In this document: positions 58,251 to 64,000 of the stretch, one piece after another
Layout: the number at the start of each line of letters is the position of its first letter
How positions within the stretch are numbered: the stretch's first letter is position 1
From: Pyrus communis
Lineage: Eukaryota; Streptophyta; Magnoliopsida; Rosales; Rosaceae
Direction of reading: 5' to 3'
Assembly (NCBI RefSeq): GCF_963583255.1
Contig: NC_084814.1
Location: 23,007,300 to 23,071,299, forward strand
DNA length: 64,000 bases
Made by a program: the position numbers and the translations under genes
Notes under the pieces: model-generated
The model's input: the letters and a program-made list of their open reading frames with translations, nothing else
Database searches by the model: none
What the model was told of the DNA's origin: nothing

Positions 58251-59539
58251 AATGGGTGATAGAAGAAGGCGTAGCATGACAATGCAGATGACACAATACC
58301 AAGCAAGGATCGAGATTGAGGATGCAGAATTGTTCAACGCCGAAGTTGAACTTATCAACTAGTGTATGCAATTTGAGCACCATGGCGAATCTAGCCATCG
58401 TGATTCTGTCACAGGGCATTCATATGTGCAGCATGATAGAGAAGAGTGTCATGACCGAATGATGAAAGATTATTTTATCGAGCGTCTGAGATTTCCTACT
58501 CATGATTTTCGGAGGCGGTTTTGGATGAGGAGAGAGCTTTTTGAAAGCATCTTGAATGCAGTTGTCAATCATGACTACTACTTTGCAAGGAGGCTAGATG
58601 TAGCAGGCTGACAAGGTCTATAACCTCATCAGAAACTCACATCTGCTTTTTGCATGCTAGCTAATGGGTGCTCTGCATACTCAACTGACGAGTATTGCCG
58701 ACTTGTAGAAAGTACTGTTATTGAGAACCTAAAATGCTTTTGTAAGGCAATTGAAGGCATATATGGAGCCACATACCTCCGTAACACAAATCGTGAAGAC
58801 TTGAAGAGGCTTCTACGTAAGGTGGACAAAAGAGGCTTCCCTGGCATGATAGGAAGTCTCGATTGTACGCATTGGGAGTGGAAGAATTGTCATACTGCTT
58901 GGGCTGGCCAATTCAAAGGCTGTCATGACAAGCCAACCATCGTGCTCAAGGTTGTGGTGTCTTACGACACATGGATTTGGCATGCTTTCTTCGGGCTCCT
59001 GGATCAAATAACGATATCAACATTCTTTGGTCTTCTCCTTTGTTCGATCATGTTGTTAATGGATAGACACTAGAATTTCGGTACAAGGTAAATGGTAATA
59101 GGTATGAGCTAGGTTACTGCCTAACTGATGTATTTATCCTAGTTGGTCTACATTTGTCAAAAGTTTTTCTCATCCCGATAGTGCAAAGAAGAAATTGTAT
59201 TCACAGAGGCAAGAGTCTTACAAGAAGGATGTGGAGAGAGCGTTCGGGATCTTACAAGCTCGATGGGCCATTGTTCGAGGGCCTGCATGATTTTGGCAGT
59301 TCGAAGACCTCCAGTCAATCATGATGACGTGCATAATTTTGCACAACATGATTGTGGAAGATGAGTATATCGAAATTGAAGAAGATTCAGACGAAGATGT
59401 GGATGATGACCAACCAACAGATGCGAGAGTTATTGCGAGAGACGTTGAATATCTCGCTCCAACCACATATGAGACCCTACAGGATAGGGTCACCTTGAGT
59501 GAGTATATGAGACGTTTAAATAGAATTCAAGCTCCTTAA
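58251..59539 (+). pseudogene. PIF/Harbinger transposase (DDE nuclease), broken
   Basis: The frame starts MGDRRRRSMTMQ at 58251, meets a TAG near 58361, then gives FWMRRELFESILNAV, LANGCSAYSTDEYCRL and MIGSLDCTHWEWKNC (first catalytic Asp). A frameshift near 59000 moves the second Asp motif (GSNNDINIL) into another frame. The third acidic residue is in DVERAFGILQARW (about 59230-59265). MMTCIILHNMIVEDE (59321) is the family's C-terminal block. The family cuts and pastes DNA into 3-bp TTA/TAA targets. At least two stops and two frame changes make it inactive. Confidence 0.88.
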
Positions 59540-59594
59540 TGTCATGACACACTCCGCAATGATTTGGTTGAGCATGTATGGCACCTAGAAGGTG

Positions 59595-60376
59595 TGTGAC
59601 ATCCCACATCGCCCAGGGGAGTGATCCTTAAATATATATTCCAATCCCTACCTAGCACGAGGCCTTTTGGGAGCTCACTGGCTTCGGGTTCCGTAGGAAC
59701 TCTGAAGTTAAGCGAGAAGGAGGCTTGAGCAATCCCATGATGGGTGACCCACTGGGAAGTTGCTCATGAGTTCCCAAAAACAAAACCGTGAAGGAATGGT
59801 AAGCCCAAAGCGGACAATATCATGCTACGGTAGTGGAGTCGGGCCCGGGAAATGATCCGCCCTCCTTGAGCAATCCCATGATGGGTGACCCACTGGGAAG
59901 TTACTCGTGACTTCCCAAAAACAAAACCGTGAGGGAATGGTAAGCCCAAAACGGACAATATTGTGCTACGGTAGTGGAGTCGGGCCCGGGAAGTGGTCCC
60001 ACCCGGGCCGGGATGTGACAATTTGGTATCAGAGCCAATCCTTGGCCGGAAATGTGCCGACAAGGACGTCGGGCCCCTAAGGGGGGTGGATTGTGACATC
60101 CCACATCGCCTAGGGGAGTGATCCTTAAATGTATATTCCAATCCCTACCTAGCATGAGGCCTTTTGGGAGCTCACTGGCTTCGGGTTCCGTAGGAACTCC
60201 GAAGTTAAGCGAGAATGAGGCTTGAGCAATCCCATGATGGGTGGCCCACTGGGAAGTGGCTCGTGAGTTCCCAAAAACAAAACCGTGAGGGAATGGTAAG
60301 CCCAAAGCGGACAATATCGTGCTACGGTAGTGGAGTCGGGCCCGGGAAGTGGTCCCACCCGGGCCGGGATGTGACA
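59595..60376 (+). mobile_element. Cassandra element with enlarged 5' LTR (internal 5S duplication)
   Basis: The target duplication AGGTG (59590-59594, 60377-60381) is perfect. The 5' LTR is 59595-60020 (426 bp) and the 3' LTR 60092-60376 (285 bp). Primer site TGGTATCAGAGCC is at 60024-60036, purine tract CTAAGGGGGGTGGA at about 60078-60090. The 5' LTR carries a tandem duplication with a shift of 151 bp, starting at CTTGAGCAATCCCATGATGG (59724 and 59875). The second half of the 5S-like segment, including GATGGGTGACCC, is therefore present twice, while the AGTTAAGCG block occurs once. Confidence 0.92.
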
Positions 60377-60381
60377 AGGTG

Positions 60382-60846
60382 AACGTTGATGATGTTGGTT
60401 AAGCATTTATGTAATAATTTTAAGTGTACTATGTTGTTATTTTCTAGCAATAAATTTAAATGTCTTCTTATGCAAAATATTTTGTCTAGTACGTTGGATA
60501 AATTATTAAATGGAGGTTGAATTATTGAAGGCATCTATTCTACATCAAAGTGTGGAATAATAAGACATAAATTATTGGATAATTAATAAGACATAAATTT
60601 AATAAAGTACATAAACCACATAAACTTAATACAACCGATAATTCATAAACTACATAATTAATAAACTACATAAACTTAATATAAACGATAATTAATAAAC
60701 TTAATTAATAAAGCACATAATTCATACACTACATAAACTTAACAATCATATCCACCATCTTCACTTGGTGATGGACTTCGTTGAAATGTTGGGATATAGG
60801 CTTCAGAGAATTCATCATCTTGAAACATACTCCTTGAGGCAGAATT
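60382..60846. other. Harbinger spacer, AT-rich
   Basis: Between the Cassandra copy and ORF1. It contains a run of imperfect ACATAAACTTAATA-type repeats (about 60590-60740). Confidence 0.5.
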
Positions 60847-61671
60847 TCACATAATTTCCTTTTGCTTACCACGTAAGAACTTCTTCTTCTCTGGAGTGTA
60901 TTTGTTGAGGTCATTCATCATGAATTCAATTTCAAACCTATATTCCTCCCTATCCGAGATTTCCTTCATTTGCAAACGCATTCGGGCCGCTTCTTCTTGG
61001 AGAGCGCTATGAGTTTCGTTCAATTTTGTAATTCCGGTATCAAAGTGTCCACTCATCGGATCTTGGGACTTCCCTTTTCTCTTTGCTTCCTTTTGCTTAT
61101 CTCTTCCCAGGTGCCTTGCAAAAGAAGGAGATGGGGTCATTTCATCGACGACATTTGTCTGTGCAGCTTCACGTTGAAATAATCTTCCTCATTGTTGGTC
61201 CACATCGGTTCTCCACCTCGGACAATCCTTGAGGACGTCCCAAGCATGTTGCAACTTAAAAACTTTATTTTTTGGTGTTACTCTTGTCTTGTAAATTCAC
61301 CCTATGCAAAAAATACATAAAAATAATTAGTTGCAACATAATATTATGTACATGACAAATAAAATATCAAGAACAAAACTCACAATTTCTGTGGCACTCC
61401 TCCCACTAGCCATGCCAACGGCTTTCTCCAAGCTTCCCTTCCATAAAGTGCATGCTTTGTTGGTAGTCTTCCACCGATCATAAACACCACCACCATCTCG
61501 CCCACTGCTATTGCAGTTTTCTTGAAATTTTGCAATGATTTTATCCCACAAAACCTTCTTATTTTGATTTGTGCCAACTGCACTATCTTCGCTAACAGAA
61601 ACTCATGCCAAGCATAGAGCAACATCTTCCTCACATGTCCAATTATGACCTATAATATGCTCTCTTGCCAT
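60847..61671 (-). pseudogene. PIF/Harbinger ORF1, Myb/SANT plus NAM-associated C-terminal domain, broken
   Basis: It starts MAREHIIGHNWTCEEDVALC at 61671 (SANT helix 1) and hits a TGA where the family has Trp (CLA-stop-VSVSED, about 61605). It then continues with GTNQNKKVLWDKIIAKFQEN and DRWKTTNKACTLWKGSLEKA. After a probable intron (about 61365-61275), RWRTDVDQQ and a charged region with SQDPMSGHFDTGITKLNETH and coiled-coil-like EEAARMRLQMKEISDREEYR follow, ending KQKEIM at 60847. ORF1 proteins of this family help the transposase bind the element's ends. The G-to-A-type nonsense change indicates decay. Confidence 0.8.
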
Positions 61672-62092
61672 GTTGAACAATTTGGAAATGGAAAGAAATG
61701 GTAGAAAGATAAATTGGAAGAATTGTAAGAGAAATTTGAGTTTTGTGTGGATGTTTGAACAAATACATAGGTATTTATAGATTTTTTGGATGAATTTTGA
61801 GTTAAATTATTTTTTAAATTATTTTAGCCGTTGGATTTAAATTTGGGTCGTTAGATCTTTTTTTTTACCGTTAGATTTGATTATATTCGATCTCAGCCGT
61901 TGGATTCAATGTATTTTAAAATAACATATTTAAAAAAAAAAATCAAATTTGAATCTGGATCGTTGGATCAACCAACGGTCCGGGAAAATTAGCCATCAGA
62001 TTGAAAATGTAGCCATTGGGTGGCCGACAAACCCCTGTCAGCGGGGCCCACCCCTGTCGGGAATGAATTGCAGGTGCTCCGCGTGGGGGGCG

Positions 62093-63853
62093 TGATGTGA
62101 AATATTCTAACACTCAAATTAAAACCCTATGATTGTAATATGTGTAAGTAGGGATCGTTCTAGGCCGGGGATTAGAATGGATGCTAATCTACTCAAATTA
62201 AACTCTAAAACATTAAACTAGACTCTAACAACTCAAAACAAACTAAAAAGACTCAAAACAACACAAAATAATCAAATAGACTCAAACTAGACACTAAAGG
62301 ATGATTTGGACGATAATTACTTTTAACTTGACTCAAAACACTTAAAAACAAAAGTTTGGATGAATTCTAACTAAAAGACACAAACAAGTAAAGGGGGATT
62401 GGATTTTGGACGAAATTAAAGTAAAGACAAGCATATTAAAGACTCTTAAACAACTTGGACGAAATTGGGTGAAATATGGATGAATGGCTAGCTAGAGGGT
62501 TCATCTCCACACATGACCCATATACATACAAATCAATTTCCAGTTATTATTCCTTTAAACCATGAATGACAATGCCCTAAGTTAATTGCATCGCACAACC
62601 AACCATCAGATTTTTCTTATTTCATTGAATTGAATGAATACGCATTACAACTAAATTATCTTTCTCAAGTTCCCTATATGAAACGCATGATAGAGATACA
62701 TATCAAAAGTCATTAAGTTCTATGAAAATTATAAGCATTGACAAGGCATTCATCACTATGAAACGCATGAGACTCCTGCCAATGATTCACTTAACACAAT
62801 CATAACTAGTGACTTCCACTACTTGTGAATATAAGTGAATAACTATTACGTGAAACTCCCTTATATTCTAGCATCAAATTCATGCATGCAAACTAAGTAG
62901 GCCTCCTTAATCAACCTAAAAGAATAAGTTATCAATCAAACAGATAAGTAAATCGCATTCATGATTTATGAAACAATAATTGGATGAAATCAATTCATAT
63001 CACATATATGTTCATGGCTTTTAATTCATCTCTAACTAAAACGAATTTAGTTCCTCATGTTCGCAAAACAAAGATAATTAAATTTAAACATTGAAAACAA
63101 AGAAGAATACACCTAGAAACGCTCCAACAATCCAATGTTTTGAATGGCAAGCACGGCTCCAAGTGTGGTGGATGGTGTGGTGTGAATTTGTGGTAGAGGG
63201 TAGTGATTTATGATTGTTGCAACATTATGTATTTATAGGGTGAAGGGAAGACACGAAATTGGGCTGAAAAGGAGAGGAATTAGGACTCCAAATCACCAAA
63301 GAACAAGGACACTTTCAATCAGATTCCAAGGAGGACAAGGAATGGTCCTTGTGGCAGATTCTATAACTTCTAGAAGGGTTACATGTAGCATAAACTTAGG
63401 GCACAAAATAGGGCTTCTAGAACATGATATTTAGGTGATTTAATGTGAAAATGAGTCCTTTTTGCAGTTGGAATTAAGGTAGGAAAAGATTAGGATAGGA
63501 TAAGATAAGATAAGGTTGGATAAGGTTTGGATAAGATAAGGAAATTTGGATAATATTCCTTCTTTGTAGCTGATTCCTTATCTTCCAAGTCTTCAATTTA
63601 ATTCTTCTAGATGTTAATCACATTCCTAGCCTCTCTTGATCTTCAAATTCGTCTATCCACCTTGCTCCATGCATGTGCAATCCATTCCAAGCCCAAAACT
63701 GCTCTAAAATGCTCCAAATTGCACTTTTTTGCCAACTTTGTCAATTGAACCTGAAAACACACGAAAATAGCTTAAAACACTCTAACAAGTAGAAATTAGC
63801 TGTGTGAATGTAAGAAAACAAGCTAACTAAATCGCATAAATATACTCCTATCA
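62093..63853 (-). mobile_element. Solo LTR, about 1.76 kb
   Basis: The ends are TGATGTGAAATATTC and GGAGT-complement ...CTCCTATCA; TGAT...ATCA is a 4-bp inverted end. On the minus strand it begins TGATAGGAGTATATTTATGC, a start I associate with plant Gypsy-type LTRs. Flanking 5-mers GGGCG and GTGCG differ by one base, a plausible old target duplication. There is no primer site or polypurine tract beside it, so the interior is gone. Sense is inferred. Confidence 0.55.
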
Positions 63854-64000
63854 GTGCGTTGGAGCGTGAACGGGCCGAGACTGGCCCAATGGCCAGGGAG
63901 TCCGGTCGTGTTGGGGGGGGTGGAAATCTGGAGAAAAACTTGTATGAGGCTTGGCTTGCCACTGGACTTCGCTGAATGGCACTACAATCCACTTAAAACT
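63854..64000. other. GC-rich flank at right edge
   Basis: Short GC-rich stretch with TTGGGGGGGGTGG; possibly the remaining right end of the Harbinger element or other repeat. Too short to assign. Confidence 0.3.

Larger units (their letters stand above)
57726..62092. mobile_element. PIF/Harbinger DNA transposon relic (two genes), ends approximate
   Basis: Convergent ORF2 (transposase, plus strand) and ORF1 (Myb/SANT-type, minus strand) are the two genes of a PIF/Harbinger element. The left end is probably at GACCATCTCCAATGG (about 57731). The right end is blurred: a solo LTR starts at 62093, and TTGGAG just beyond it (63859) may be the remainder of the right terminal repeat. A TATA box (CTCTATATAAAC, about 58130) and a CAACCGTTCAAC-repeat leader precede ORF2. 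A Cassandra element sits between the two genes. Confidence 0.75.

Overview
The window is eudicot nuclear DNA: AT-rich, with GT-AG introns, TATA boxes, many microsatellites and MITEs, tRNA-derived SINEs, Copia-type and Cassandra retrotransposons and a PIF/Harbinger relic. A 200-base run of N (32816-33015) shows it comes from a draft assembly. Several repeat families look like those I know from Rosaceae (apple/pear type), but that placement is an inference from memory. I see no prokaryotic features, CRISPR array, or defence or biosynthetic cluster.

Five genes are well supported. (1) VPS29, the retromer phosphoesterase-fold subunit, minus strand, exons 460-597 and 1228-1359, running off the left edge. 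(2) A PRE/TMO7-type atypical bHLH gene (PRE-a), minus strand, two exons, 92 aa (6047-7033). (3) A single-exon F-box/kelch protein of the SKIP11/At1g74510 type, plus strand (37228-38604). (4) MAG2, the RINT1/TIP20 ER tethering subunit, plus strand, four exons, 803 aa (45814-49567). (5) A divergent second PRE-like bHLH gene (PRE-b), plus strand, two exons, 93 aa (56828-57206). VPS29 (MAIGO1) and MAG2 (MAIGO2) both act in storage-protein trafficking. In Arabidopsis, as I recall it, MAG2 sits beside a PRE gene, VPS29 is nearby, and another PRE gene sits beside the F-box/kelch homologue. The window therefore looks like an unsplit ancestral block.

Between the genes the DNA is mostly transposon-derived. 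At 8.1-15.4 kb three retrotransposons are nested, each with its own 5-bp target-site duplication: a decayed Copia element (8086-15391), a non-autonomous LTR element in its 3' LTR (11579-15352) carrying an antisense Agenet-domain fragment, and a complete Cassandra element with 5S rRNA-like LTRs inside that (13617-14256). At 17-31 kb there are MITEs, SINEs, a lone 5S-type LTR (22611-22889), a 24-unit minisatellite of about 34 bp with a 165-bp higher-order period (25167-25958), and two inverted-repeat elements side by side (29740-30670). At 31.5-36 kb an LTR-like GC-rich insertion, the assembly gap and three copies of one duplicated segment lie just upstream of the F-box gene. At 57.7-64 kb a two-gene PIF/Harbinger relic carries a second Cassandra element, whose 5' LTR has an internal tandem duplication of its 5S part, and then a 1.76-kb solo LTR.

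The promoters of VPS29, the F-box gene and MAG2 share GCCCA/GGGCCC (site II/TCP-like) motifs. PRE-a instead has a TATA box, a GA/CT-rich leader and an upstream G-box.
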